NCBI GenBank assembly: GCA_963666995.1 | Contig: OY762941.1 | Coordinates: 1,240,001-1,304,000 of the forward strand | Length of the DNA stretch: 64,000 nt | From: Syntrophobacter sp963666995 | GTDB taxonomy: Bacteria; Desulfobacterota; Syntrophobacteria; Syntrophobacterales; Syntrophobacteraceae | Direction: 5' to 3' | Shown: positions 16,389-24,942 of the stretch, piece after piece | How positions within the stretch are numbered: position 1 is the stretch's first letter | Layout of the letters: each line of letters begins with the position of its first letter | Made by a program: the position numbers and the translations under genes | The notes under the pieces: generated by a model | The model's database searches: none | What the model was told of the DNA's origin: nothing | Seen by the model: only the letters and a program-made list of their open reading frames with translations

Positions 16389-17636
16389 TTACAATCCGGA
16401 CCCGCCCCCGTCTACCAGAGGTCTTGCAAGCAGAGGAAAATCGTGCAAGTGCACTTCAACACTACTTCCCTGCGCTACTTCTACCACATGAGGCTCCAAA
16501 ATAATATACGCGAAGCTGTTGATGAGAGTCGAAAACAGCGATTCATCGCTCTTCGTGACGGGGATGAAAGAAGGTACCGGTCTTCGCAGGTCGAGACTTC
16601 CGCGAACCACCTTGTGGAAGCCGCTCTCATTTTTCAAGTGGGACGCGGCTGCAGCGGGGAACGTCGGCTTTTCGACCCCGAGCCCCTGAAGCCTCCACAG
16701 CACAGGGGCGATGAGTTCCACGAAAACCGCACGGGCCGCCCATGGATTCCCCGAGAGGCCCCAGAAAAGCTGGTTGCCTTTTATCCCCAGTGCGCTCTTC
16801 TTCCCCGGCGACAGGTTGATCTGTGTGAAAAGCGATTTTACGCCAAGCTTGTTCCAGGATTCGAGTACAAAATCCCTGTCCCCCGGTCCCATTCCCCCGG
16901 TAGTGATCACGAGATCGGCCTGAAGATCGGCCAGACGTGCGGCGATAGCTCGAGGATCGTCCTTGACCACTCCAAGCTGGACCGGACAGCCGCCCTGGAT
17001 ATGCACGAGCCATGAGAGCAGGAAGCGATTGTTACAAATGGTCCACGGGCCATCCATGGCCTCGCCCATCTCTCTCACTTCATCGCCGGTCGCGATGAGC
17101 GCCACTTTGGGCTTTCGATAAACCGATATCCGTGAAATCCCCAGTGCGGTGATAAGGGCAAGCCGGGTAGGGGTAAGAATTTCCCCTCTGCCCATGAGCG
17201 ATTCGCCCGCGCGGATGTCTTCTCCCCGCCGGGCAAGTCCGTGACCCCGGGGAAAAGGCCGGTCGACGGCTATCCGGTTCCCTTCCTTTCTCACCTTTTC
17301 CTGAGGCACGATGGCATCCGCACCGGGCGGGACGGCGGAACCCGTCATGATCCGGATGCATTGGCCGCCGTTCAGGCTGCGTTCCTCAACGTTCCCGGCA
17401 GCAAGCATTCCCGGAAGAACCTCCAGTAACACAGGGTGGTCGGGTGCCGCACTCGACGTATCCTCGCTTCGAAGCGCAAATCCGTCCAACCTCGACCGAG
17501 GCTCTCCGGGGATGTTCAACCGAGCCTTGAGTTCCTCGGCCAGTACCCGCCCCAGGGCATCCTCGAGCCCGATCCATTCAGCCGCCAGCGGCGATGCCGA
17601 ATCCAGTGCTATCCTTGCCGCTTCCTTCAGATCCAT
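16389..17636 (-). CDS. moeA: Molybdopterin molybdenumtransferase MoeA
   Basis: 415 aa. MoeA landmarks in order: SRLDGFALRSED (canonical S-MDGYA), IMTGSAVPPGADAIVPQE, PFPRGHGLARRGEDI, KVALIATGDEV, ICNNRFLLSW, LVITTGGMGPGDRDFV and LSGNPWAARAVFVELI. It inserts molybdate (or tungstate) into adenylylated molybdopterin in the cytoplasm. Several motif positions differ from the usual ones (RLDG for MDG, GMGPGDRD for GVSVGDYD, SGNP for PGNP). This could mean a tungsten-preferring or simply divergent paralogue; other moeA copies may exist. Overlaps mobA by 10 bp in a mobB-mobA-moeA run. Confidence 0.85.
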   Translation of the reverse strand: MDLKEAARIALDSASPLAAEWIGLEDALGRVLAEELKARLNIPGEPRSRLDGFALRSEDTSSAAPDHPVLLEVLPGMLAAGNVEERSLNGGQCIRIMTGSAVPPGADAIVPQEKVRKEGNRIAVDRPFPRGHGLARRGEDIRAGESLMGRGEILTPTRLALITALGISRISVYRKPKVALIATGDEVREMGEAMDGPWTICNNRFLLSWLVHIQGGCPVQLGVVKDDPRAIAARLADLQADLVITTGGMGPGDRDFVLESWNKLGVKSLFTQINLSPGKKSALGIKGNQLFWGLSGNPWAARAVFVELIAPVLWRLQGLGVEKPTFPAAAASHLKNESGFHKVVRGSLDLRRPVPSFIPVTKSDESLFSTLINSFAYIILEPHVVEVAQGSSVEVHLHDFPLLARPLVDGGGSGL

Positions 17637-18202
17637 TCGAGCCGTTCCAGGTCCTCACGACAATTGATGTTAAGGAAACTCCTGCCGTCCGGATCCGCGG
17701 ATCGCCAGCGCTCCTCGGAAAGCGCCCTGACCCTGATCTTCCTGTAAAAGGCCGCAACCTTTCTCTCGCCCTTCTCCAGGAATTCCGCGATGACCGGAAA
17801 ACATCGCCGATGGTACAAGGACATGAGCGGCTGAGGTCTGCCTTCTGTAAAGGGGACGACGGCATCACACCCTTCAGCCGAGGCCGTCATCATTTCCAGT
17901 AAACCGGGAACCAGAAAGGGCATATCCGTCGCTTTCACGAATACCCACTCGTTGGGACTGAACAGCAGGGCCGAGTAAAGCCCTCCAAGGGGGCCCAGTT
18001 GGGCGATCACATCCTGAATGAGGGTGGCTCGAGTATCGTAATAATGACTCAGGTCGTTCGCAACAATCAAAACCGGTTCGCATTGCGGCCGCAAGGATTC
18101 GACGATTCGATCGATCAGCCGAACCCCATGAAAGATCTCAAGCGACTTGTTCTTTCCGTACCGGGAACTCCTGCCCCCGGCCAGAACAGCACCGGTAATC
18201 AA
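17627..18202 (-). CDS. mobA: Molybdenum cofactor guanylyltransferase MobA
   Basis: 191 aa. The N-terminal nucleotidyltransferase motif is VLAGGRSSRYGKNKSLE (LAGG-x-SxRxGxxK). LGPLGGLYSAL and VKATDMPFLVPGLLE carry the GTP- and Mg-binding Asp. MobA attaches GMP to molybdopterin to make the dinucleotide cofactor used by formate dehydrogenases and related enzymes. The start is a TTG placed directly after the mobB stop TAA, so translation is probably by re-initiation. No other start is plausible without losing the LAGG motif. Confidence 0.87.
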   Translation of the reverse strand: MITGAVLAGGRSSRYGKNKSLEIFHGVRLIDRIVESLRPQCEPVLIVANDLSHYYDTRATLIQDVIAQLGPLGGLYSALLFSPNEWVFVKATDMPFLVPGLLEMMTASAEGCDAVVPFTEGRPQPLMSLYHRRCFPVIAEFLEKGERKVAAFYRKIRVRALSEERWRSADPDGRSFLNINCREDLERLEWI

Positions 18203-18859
18203 TTACTCATCCTTAAACCTTATCTGGACATCAATGCTCTTCGGCTCTCCCCACCCTCTCAAGCTGGACAACATTCCTCGAATTCCCCCCACCAGGAAAT
18301 CCCGGACAAAATCATTCATGGGGACCTGTTTGCCGTCGAGGCGCACCGTTATCTGGTGTTTCTTCCGATCCTTCAGGTACCGCTTTTCGATGAGGTCGGC
18401 AACTCCCGAAACATCCCGGAAAGGGAAAGAAGCCACACTGGTTTGCACCTCGTCATCGGTCACCATCGCGATGAGATTGTCCTTGTCGCCGCAAATCGGT
18501 TGGGCTTCGACGGATTTGCGAAAAATTTCTATCTTCGGGAAAGAGGACTTCTTGTACCCTTCGGTGAGCAGAATGTCCTCAGTCCAATAATATCTTCCGA
18601 CCAACTCGGCCAGACCCATCTCCTCGGTCGTCTGCCTGATCGAGGCAATCTGGGCCGGCGACGATATTGTGACGACGGAGGCCCCGGCTTTCCGATGCTT
18701 CCAGGTGTCCTTGCCTTCATGGTCCATTTCGAATCCATGGACGTCGTGTTTCACGGTTCCGACCCGATATCCTCTGCGGCTGAGTTCAGGAATCAATTTT
18801 TCCAGGAACGTAGTCTTGCCGGAATTGGACGCACCCACAATACACACGATGGGCAGCAT
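18203..18859 (-). CDS. mobB: Molybdopterin-guanine dinucleotide accessory GTPase MobB
   Basis: 218 aa, AGGAGG before the ATG. Walker A is VGASNSGKTTFLEKLI at the N terminus; GYRVGTVKHDVHGFEMDHEG is the strongly conserved MobB segment, followed by KDTWKHRKAGAS. MobB supports dinucleotide formation by MobA, encoded immediately downstream. The C-terminal region beyond residue 165 (DGKQVPMNDFVRDFLVGGIR) is an addition seen in delta-type MobB proteins; its role is not known to me. First gene of the run mobB-mobA-moeA. Confidence 0.87.
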   Translation of the reverse strand: MLPIVCIVGASNSGKTTFLEKLIPELSRRGYRVGTVKHDVHGFEMDHEGKDTWKHRKAGASVVTISSPAQIASIRQTTEEMGLAELVGRYYWTEDILLTEGYKKSSFPKIEIFRKSVEAQPICGDKDNLIAMVTDDEVQTSVASFPFRDVSGVADLIEKRYLKDRKKHQITVRLDGKQVPMNDFVRDFLVGGIRGMLSSLRGWGEPKSIDVQIRFKDE

Positions 18860-18890
18860 ATGCTTTCCTCCTGAGCGTGTCGATCGATGT

Positions 18891-18914
18891 TAAAAAAAAA
18901 CCGGCCGGGCCGTT
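18891..18914 (-). terminator. Weak terminator with a nine-T tract
   Basis: On the minus strand CGGC-CCG-GCCG forms a 4-bp stem followed, after one G, by nine T. It lies about 140 bp past the stop of the aldehyde dehydrogenase gene and just before mobB. The stem is short, so only the T tract makes it notable. Confidence 0.3.
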
Positions 18915-19052
18915 CGCTTTACCTTGAGTCGGGGATTGGCCTTCCTTTGCCGGCCTGCAAAAGCGGCTTCAAGAATTCCGCGTGCGCACGGCGCGGCATC
19001 CCGGACGCCGGAATATGGCGGACGAGCGGCACCGCCGAATCCTTATCCCTCC

Positions 19053-20492
19053 TCAATACGACAGATAAATGGTCTTCAGTTCCGTATATTCTTCCACGCC
19101 GAAACGAGATTTTTCCCTTCCCAGCCCGCTCTCCTTCATTCCCCCGAAAGGGGCCTGGGGGTAGGCCTGGTGAATCCTGTTGATCCAGACGCTGCCAAAT
19201 TCGATCCGTTGCGACCATTCGAGGGCATTGGCCACATCCCTAGTGAAAAGATAGGCGGCAAGGCCATAATTGGTGGCATTTGCCTCATGGATCATCTCCT
19301 GAACGTTCGCAAATGCACTGACGACGACCACGGGACCGAAAACTTCTTCCCGGGTGATTCTCATCCGGGAATTCACATTGGTGAGGACCGCCGGCCAATA
19401 ATAGAATCCCCCCCCGAGCGGCTCGGTTTTTGCGCCCGGTTCAAGACGGGCCCCTTCCGAAACGGCATGGCCCACCTGCTCGCGGACCTTTGCCAGGATT
19501 TCCGCGTTGTTCAGAGGGCCAAGGTCCACTCCGGGATCCATCGGATGTCCGACCCGAAGAGCTGCCGCGGCCCGGACGAATTCATGGAGGAAATCATCAT
19601 ATATCTCCCCGGCCACGAAAATTCGGCTGGCCCGGTAGCAATACTGCCCGGAGTTTTTCATGCTCTGCATGAGAAGCTGGGGCAGGAATTCCTTCCATGG
19701 AGCGTCTCTGCACACGATTGCCGGGCAGTTGCCTCCCAGCTCGAGAATGGCCTTCCTCACCCACTTTCCGCTTTCGGCCTGGATTTCCTTTCCGACATCG
19801 GTACTTCCGGTAAATGTGATTAGCCTCGGCACGGGACTTTCGACAAGCAGCCGGCCCGCCTGGTGACCGAACCCCGTCACCACGTTGAAGACCCCTTCCG
19901 GCAAACCTGCGGCACAGGCAAGTTGGGCCATCTTCAGGGTGCTGAGCGGGGTGTGCTCGTCGGGCTTTGCGACGACCGTGCACCCAACCGCCAGAGCCGG
20001 AGCGACCTTGCAGGCGAGGGTACTCATGGGGTAATTGTACGGCGTGATGGCCACAACCACGCCCACGGGCTCCCTCACGATCAGGACTTGTTCCCTGTTA
20101 TAGCCCAGGAGAGGGATATGGCCCGAAAGGCGCAGACCCTCCTCCGCGAAATAATCGACCAGGTATGCGGCGTTGAGAACTTCCTGGCGGGCCAGGCCAA
20201 GAGGCTTGCCCACCTCCTTGCACACAAGGGAGGTCAGTTCCTCGAGATTCGTTCGAAGAAGATCGGCCATGGAATGAAGAAGTTCGGTGCGCCGCGGTGC
20301 GGGAGTCGACCGCCAGCCTCTCAGGCTCCTCTGCGCGCTCGCAACGGCGGCTTCCACCAGGCGATTATCACCTGAAGTCGCACGAGTAAACACTTCGCCG
20401 GTAGCCGGATCGATAAGGGGATACAGACTGTCCCCTTCCTCCTCGCGGCCTTCGATCCAGCACGAATAATAGTCCAGATAAGGTTTTGCCAC
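19053..20492 (-). CDS. NAD(P)-dependent aldehyde dehydrogenase
   Basis: 479 aa. Domains follow the ALDH superfamily: cofactor-binding VAITPYNYPMSTLACKVAPA and VVAKPDEHTPLS, FTGSTDVGKEI at the Rossmann turn, catalytic Glu in ILELGGNCPAIV, nucleophilic Cys in NSGQYCYRASRIFV, and EEVFGPVVVVSAF. It oxidises an aldehyde to an acid in the cytoplasm. Size and motifs suit the lactaldehyde/succinate-semialdehyde/glyceraldehyde-3-phosphate (GapN-like) group; substrate is not determined. It has its own promoter (20540-20568), divergent from that of lgt. Confidence 0.9.
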   Translation of the reverse strand: MAKPYLDYYSCWIEGREEEGDSLYPLIDPATGEVFTRATSGDNRLVEAAVASAQRSLRGWRSTPAPRRTELLHSMADLLRTNLEELTSLVCKEVGKPLGLARQEVLNAAYLVDYFAEEGLRLSGHIPLLGYNREQVLIVREPVGVVVAITPYNYPMSTLACKVAPALAVGCTVVAKPDEHTPLSTLKMAQLACAAGLPEGVFNVVTGFGHQAGRLLVESPVPRLITFTGSTDVGKEIQAESGKWVRKAILELGGNCPAIVCRDAPWKEFLPQLLMQSMKNSGQYCYRASRIFVAGEIYDDFLHEFVRAAAALRVGHPMDPGVDLGPLNNAEILAKVREQVGHAVSEGARLEPGAKTEPLGGGFYYWPAVLTNVNSRMRITREEVFGPVVVVSAFANVQEMIHEANATNYGLAAYLFTRDVANALEWSQRIEFGSVWINRIHQAYPQAPFGGMKESGLGREKSRFGVEEYTELKTIYLSY

Positions 20493-20539
20493 GCCATGTC
20501 ACTCCGAGAATAAAAACCTGTTCTACATCCGAACATATA

Positions 20540-20568
20540 AGTATCTCACACGCTTTGTACAGTGTCAA
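20540..20568 (-). promoter_or_regulatory. Sigma-70-type promoter of the aldehyde dehydrogenase gene
   Basis: Minus-strand TTGACA (20568-20563), 17 bp, GATACT (20545-20540). The predicted start near 20533 gives a 41-nt leader to the start codon at 20492. It lies back to back with the plus-strand promoter at 20643-20671. Confidence 0.65.
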
Positions 20569-20642
20569 ACTCTGGAGCCGCATGGAGAAATGTGGACCCG
20601 CGATGACCGCGCCGGTTCCGGTGAGATTTCCTCCGCTCACGA

Positions 20643-20671
20643 TTGACCGGCTCCGGTCCCTGTGCTAGTTT
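20643..20671 (+). promoter_or_regulatory. Promoter with extended -10 upstream of lgt
   Basis: TTGACC (20643-20648), 17 bp, TAGTTT (20666-20671) preceded by TGC. Nearly the same element as at 13157-13185. The leader to lgt is about 250 nt. Confidence 0.55.
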
Positions 20672-20767
20672 CCCCTCGGGCTTTTCAAATCTTCCCTGAT
20701 TTGAGTGATTCCCTGGGAGATGGCGCCGGAAGCGGGATGTCTTCAGTGAAGACACACCCCCACCCGG

Positions 20768-20788
20768 CCTCCCCCGTCAAGGGGGAGG
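20768..20788 (+). repeat. Perfect 8-bp hairpin in the lgt leader
   Basis: CCTCCCCC (20768-20775), loop GTCAA, GGGGGAGG (20781-20788). There is no T tract after it, so it is not an obvious terminator. It could attenuate or stabilise the lgt leader. The rest of 20672-20926 shows no gene. Confidence 0.4.
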
Positions 20789-20926
20789 AGCTGAACGTCA
20801 ATCCCTCTTTCCGGCAAAGGGCGAACGGAGGGGGGAAGAAATCGCTAAAGTCAGGTTTTTATTTCCGTGGACGCCCGGAGAGGTCCGGCTCTTCAACCCT
20901 TTCGGGCAGAAAAAGGCATTTCATCG

Positions 20927-21727
20927 ATGATTCCTTATCCGAAGATAAATCCCGAACTGATTTCCTTTGGACCCATCCATGTCCGCTGGTACGGGGTAAT
21001 GTACGTTATCGGCTTCGTCATGTCCTACGTCTTTGTCCAGAAACAGGACCGGTCGCGACAGGTCGGCCTGGTCGGGACGGTCGCCCAGGACCTCATCTTC
21101 TATATCGCTATCGGGCTGATCGTGGGCGCTCGACTTGGATACATTCTTTTCTATGAGTACAACGATTATTGGTTCTATCTGAAAAATCCCCTCGAAATCA
21201 TAGCCACATGGCACGGAGGGATGTCTTTCCACGGCGGCTTCATTGGAGGGACGCTCGCCATTTGGATATTCAGCCTCCGAAGAGGCATTCCCTTTCTGGT
21301 AATAGCGGACAGCACGATAGTCACCGCGCCCATCGGCCTCGGGTTCGGGCGCATCGGGAACTTCATCAACGCGGAACTTCTCGGACGCCCTTCGAATGTC
21401 CCATGGGCCATGATTTTTCCGACCGGAGGTCCGGTGCCCCGGCATCCCACGCAGCTTTATGAAGCCCTGCTGGAAGGAGTCGTGCTCTTCCTCATCATGT
21501 GGAACCTGCGCAAAAGACCGTTTCGAGACGGGATGATGATCGTGTTTTTCCTCTTCTTTTATGGTATTTTCAGGTTTGTCATCGAATTCTTTAAAGAACC
21601 GGATCCTCAAGTGGGTTTTCTCCTGGGTTATTTTACAATGGGGCAGATTCTTTGTGCGTTCATGATCCTTGCAGCCGTGCTTCTTGCGCTTTTCTTTCAT
21701 CGCAGTCCGCCGGCAAAGACGCCTTGA
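20927..21727 (+). CDS. lgt: Prolipoprotein diacylglyceryl transferase Lgt
   Basis: 266 aa from the ATG at 20927; an upstream in-frame start at 20867 adds residues unlike the family and is rejected. The Lgt signature is GFGRIGNFINAELLGRPS, preceded by WHGGMSFHGGFIGG with the essential His, and HPTQLYEALLEG follows. Seven membrane segments are expected. It transfers a diacylglyceryl group from phosphatidylglycerol to the lipobox Cys of prolipoproteins in the inner membrane. The CoA-transferase fusion gene begins 30 bp after its stop. Confidence 0.95.
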   Translation: MIPYPKINPELISFGPIHVRWYGVMYVIGFVMSYVFVQKQDRSRQVGLVGTVAQDLIFYIAIGLIVGARLGYILFYEYNDYWFYLKNPLEIIATWHGGMSFHGGFIGGTLAIWIFSLRRGIPFLVIADSTIVTAPIGLGFGRIGNFINAELLGRPSNVPWAMIFPTGGPVPRHPTQLYEALLEGVVLFLIMWNLRKRPFRDGMMIVFFLFFYGIFRFVIEFFKEPDPQVGFLLGYFTMGQILCAFMILAAVLLALFFHRSPPAKTP

Positions 21728-21757
21728 CCTTAACCGCAAGCCTTCAAGGATCGTCCA

Positions 21758-23695
21758 ATGAAAAGCAAGATAGATGACGGACAATGGGAATCGCCCCTGA
21801 CGTTTCAAGCATCCTACCCTCTTTCATGGCGTTCCGTTTATACGGAGAGAAAGACTTCCGCGGACCAGGCCGTCCGCGCCATAAAGAGGGGACACCGCAT
21901 CTTCATCGGATCGGGGTGCAGCGAACCCCAGCACCTGGCCCAGGCCCTTGAAGAAGCCATCCCTCTGCTCGCCGATCTCGAGATTCTCCACATCCTGAGC
22001 GTCGGCAAAACGAGATACACAGAGGCCGGGTTCGACAAATGCCGCCTGAAGTCTTTCTTTGTAGCCTCGGCAAGCCGGGAAGCCGTAGCCCAGGGACGAG
22101 CGGACTACACTCCCATAAACCTCGGCGACATTCCCGCGCTTTTCAGCAGCGGCGCAATGCCCATCGATGTTGCGCTTATTCAGGTTTCCCCGCCCGATAA
22201 ACATGGATTTTGCAGCTACGGCATCGCCGTGGATATTGTGAAAGCCGCCGCCGAAAGCGCCAAATACGTCATCGCGCAGGTCAACCCTCAAATGCCGATG
22301 ACTCTCGGAGATTCTTTCATCCACGTGAGCGACATCGATGCCCTGGTCGAATATGAAGAACCCTTGCTCGAAGTGGGCCTGCCGCTCATGAACCCGATCG
22401 CTCAGGACATTGGAAGCCACGTTGCGCGGCTCATTGAAGACGGTTCGACCATTCGTGTAGGGGTGGGAAGCATCTCCACCGCCGTGCTCTACGCGCTGGA
22501 GGGAAAGAAGGACCTCGGCGTTCACGCCGACATGCTGACGGATGCCTACCTTCACCTCGTGAAGAAGGGAGTCATCACCAACGCCCGGAAAACAATGCAT
22601 CCCGGCAAGATCATAACGAGCTTCTGCCTCGGGTCCCGCGAGCTATATGATTTTGTTAACAACAACCCGATGGTGGCCTTCTATCCGATCGATTATACGA
22701 ACAACTACCTCGTGATTTCCGAAAACGACCAGATGGTCACCATCAGCCCGGGACTTGAAGTCGACCTTACCGGCCAGGTTTGTTCGGATTCCATGGGATA
22801 CGAGATTTACAGCGGCGTTGGAGGGGCCATCGATTTTCTCCGGGGCGCCCGGGGCTCTCGAAAAGGCAAAGCCATCATGGTCCTGCCCGCAACCACTCTC
22901 GACGGGAAGAAGTCGCGAATCGTGCCCGTTCTGACCGAGGGAGCGGGAGTGGTAATGACCAGGGGGGGAGTGCAGTACGTGGTCTCGGAATACGGGATCG
23001 CACACCTCCACGGCAGGAGTATCCGGGAGCGCGCCCTTGCCTTGATCGGCATCGCGCACCCCGATTTTCGCGAAGAGTTGATGGATGAGGCCCTCAGGCT
23101 CAATTACCTTCAGCCCGACCCTTCGCGGTCCGTCACCGCAAGAGCGGTTTACCCTTCCGACTGGGAGATGTCGCATATTTTCGACATGCGGAACAAGGTC
23201 TACTTCAGACCGGTCAAGCCCACCGACGAACGGGCACTCAAGGAATTTTTCTATTCTCTTCCCAGGGACGAAAGCTACATCCGGTTTCTCTCAGCCATGA
23301 AAGTATTCCCTCATTATGACGTCCAGAAAATGGTGAACATCGATTATCAACGCGAGATGAGCGTCATTGGGCTCGTGGGCGAGTTGACTCCGCATCGGGT
23401 AATCGCCATAGCCAGATATACCCTCGATGAAAATACCATGACGGCCGAAGTCGATTTTGCCGTCCACCCGGATTACGGCCGGGAAGGCATTGCCGCCTTC
23501 CTCGTGCATAACCTGGCCGCGAAAGCGGCCAGGAAGGGAATCAGGAAGCTGGTCGCTTACATCTCGGCCGGAGACGAGCGGGTATTCGGGGTATTTCAGA
23601 AATCGGGTTTTGTTGTGGAAAGCACTTTCATCGGCGGGGTCTATGAAATTCGACTCGACCTCGTGCAGCATTCCACGGTTTGCATCCTGGATTGA
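21758..23695 (+). CDS. Cat1/AbfT-type CoA-transferase (acyl-CoA hydrolase/transferase) fused to a C-terminal GNAT acetyltransferase domain
   Basis: 645 aa, AAGGA before the ATG. Residues about 35-460 are a two-lobed family-I CoA-transferase of the acetyl-CoA hydrolase/4-hydroxybutyrate CoA-transferase type: RIFIGSGCSEPQHL, IDVALIQVSPPDKHGFCSYG, GVGSISTAVL, SGVGGAIDFLRGA and GIAHLHGRSIRERA. Where this family normally has the catalytic Glu (GxHTEM or GxHSEL), this protein reads GVHADML with Asp at residue 258. Residues about 484-640 form a GNAT domain (YFRPVKPTDERALKEFF, then AVHPDYGREGIAAFLVHNL as the acetyl-CoA loop). The GNAT could acetylate the transferase or a partner enzyme, linking acyl-CoA turnover to acetylation; that is inference. 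Confidence 0.87.
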   Translation: MKSKIDDGQWESPLTFQASYPLSWRSVYTERKTSADQAVRAIKRGHRIFIGSGCSEPQHLAQALEEAIPLLADLEILHILSVGKTRYTEAGFDKCRLKSFFVASASREAVAQGRADYTPINLGDIPALFSSGAMPIDVALIQVSPPDKHGFCSYGIAVDIVKAAAESAKYVIAQVNPQMPMTLGDSFIHVSDIDALVEYEEPLLEVGLPLMNPIAQDIGSHVARLIEDGSTIRVGVGSISTAVLYALEGKKDLGVHADMLTDAYLHLVKKGVITNARKTMHPGKIITSFCLGSRELYDFVNNNPMVAFYPIDYTNNYLVISENDQMVTISPGLEVDLTGQVCSDSMGYEIYSGVGGAIDFLRGARGSRKGKAIMVLPATTLDGKKSRIVPVLTEGAGVVMTRGGVQYVVSEYGIAHLHGRSIRERALALIGIAHPDFREELMDEALRLNYLQPDPSRSVTARAVYPSDWEMSHIFDMRNKVYFRPVKPTDERALKEFFYSLPRDESYIRFLSAMKVFPHYDVQKMVNIDYQREMSVIGLVGELTPHRVIAIARYTLDENTMTAEVDFAVHPDYGREGIAAFLVHNLAAKAARKGIRKLVAYISAGDERVFGVFQKSGFVVESTFIGGVYEIRLDLVQHSTVCILD

Positions 23696-23826
23696 GCGGT
23701 CCGTTCGTATCATTTTTCTGATCTTCGACGCGTTCGATGCCGAATGGTAGATTGTGTGACAAGTCGGCATTCCGGGCGGAATAATCCGTCATCCGAAACC
23801 CTCCGTATCGAAGTCGGGATCAGGCA

Positions 23827-24942
23827 ATGGGAACGAACAATGTCGTATTTTTGGAAGTAATTGAATGGTTTGATGAATCCGGCAGGGAGATGGTGCACAG
23901 GATTCCCGAAGCCGGTTCCGGTGAAATCAAATATGGCGCTCAACTCATCGTTCGTGAAAGCCAGGCCGGGGTGTTCTTTTGCAGCGGAAAGGCATACGAC
24001 GCTTTCGGACCGGGCCGGCACACCCTTTCGACCGCAAACATTCCGATCCTGACCAAAGTCCTGAGTTTCCCGTGGGGGTTTACGAGTCCGCTTCGGGCGG
24101 AAGTATACATTGTCAACATGAAAGTGTTCCCAAACCTTAAGTGGGGCACCCGGGATCCCGTGGCTTTCAGGGATTCGGAGCTGGGCCTGATCCGGCTCAG
24201 GGCATTCGGCATATTCAACGTGAAGGTCGTCCAGCCCATCCTGTTCATCAACAGCCTTGTCGGGACCCAGGGCGTATATGGGATGGAGCAGATCGAGGAA
24301 TACCTCAATCGAGTGATCGTGTCCCGCTTCAACGACCTGATGGGAGAAACCCTGGATTCGGTGTTTAACCTGCCGGGAAAATACGATGAGCTCTCAGAAG
24401 GCCTGATCAAAAAGATCCGGGAAGATTTCAGCCACTTCGGCCTCGGGCTCGCGCAACTCTACATCAACTCCATCACCCCGCCCGTTGAAGTTCAGAAGGC
24501 CATCGACGACAAGAGTCGGCTCGCGATCTTCGATGACCTCGACAGGCTGACCAGGATGAAAGCGGCCATGGCCGTTGAGAAGGCTTCGGAATCGCAGGGA
24601 GAAGCGGGAGGCGGATTCGGAATGGCCGCAGGGATGATGATGCCGGCCATGTTCGGAGAATCGCTGAAGAAACCCGGCTCCGAAGTTCCCTCCCCCTGTG
24701 TGTGTCACGAGTGCGGGCGGCCCGTACTCGAAGAGGCAAAGTTCTGCCCCCATTGCGGACACCATCTGCTGGTATTCGACCGGTGCACCCATTGCAGGAG
24801 CAATTTGCCTCCGAGTGCAAAGTTTTGCCCTTCCTGCGGGCGGTCCGTCGAAGAGAAGAAACAACCCCGAATGTGTCCCAAGTGCGGGACCGAAAACCTG
24901 GCCGACTCCGTTTACTGTAACCGCTGTGGTGAGAGAATCTAG
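23827..24942 (+). CDS. SPFH-domain protein with C-terminal tandem zinc ribbons (YdjI / virion-core-like)
   Basis: 371 aa. Residues 1-235 are an SPFH (stomatin/prohibitin-type) domain of the group related to Bacillus YdjI: starts NNVVFLEVIEW, then LIVRESQAGVFF, FGPGRHTLSTANIPIL, and LGLAQLYINSITPPVEVQKA at the end. A Gly/Met-rich linker (FGMAAGMMMPAMFGE) leads to three zinc ribbons with paired CxxC knuckles: CHECGRP/CPHCGH, CTHCRSN/CPSCGR and CPKCGTE/CNRCGE. There is no signal peptide or clear transmembrane segment. SPFH proteins scaffold membrane patches. It is the first gene of a five-gene run through 28894, and its last 14 bases overlap the next gene. Confidence 0.82.
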   Translation: MGTNNVVFLEVIEWFDESGREMVHRIPEAGSGEIKYGAQLIVRESQAGVFFCSGKAYDAFGPGRHTLSTANIPILTKVLSFPWGFTSPLRAEVYIVNMKVFPNLKWGTRDPVAFRDSELGLIRLRAFGIFNVKVVQPILFINSLVGTQGVYGMEQIEEYLNRVIVSRFNDLMGETLDSVFNLPGKYDELSEGLIKKIREDFSHFGLGLAQLYINSITPPVEVQKAIDDKSRLAIFDDLDRLTRMKAAMAVEKASESQGEAGGGFGMAAGMMMPAMFGESLKKPGSEVPSPCVCHECGRPVLEEAKFCPHCGHHLLVFDRCTHCRSNLPPSAKFCPSCGRSVEEKKQPRMCPKCGTENLADSVYCNRCGERI

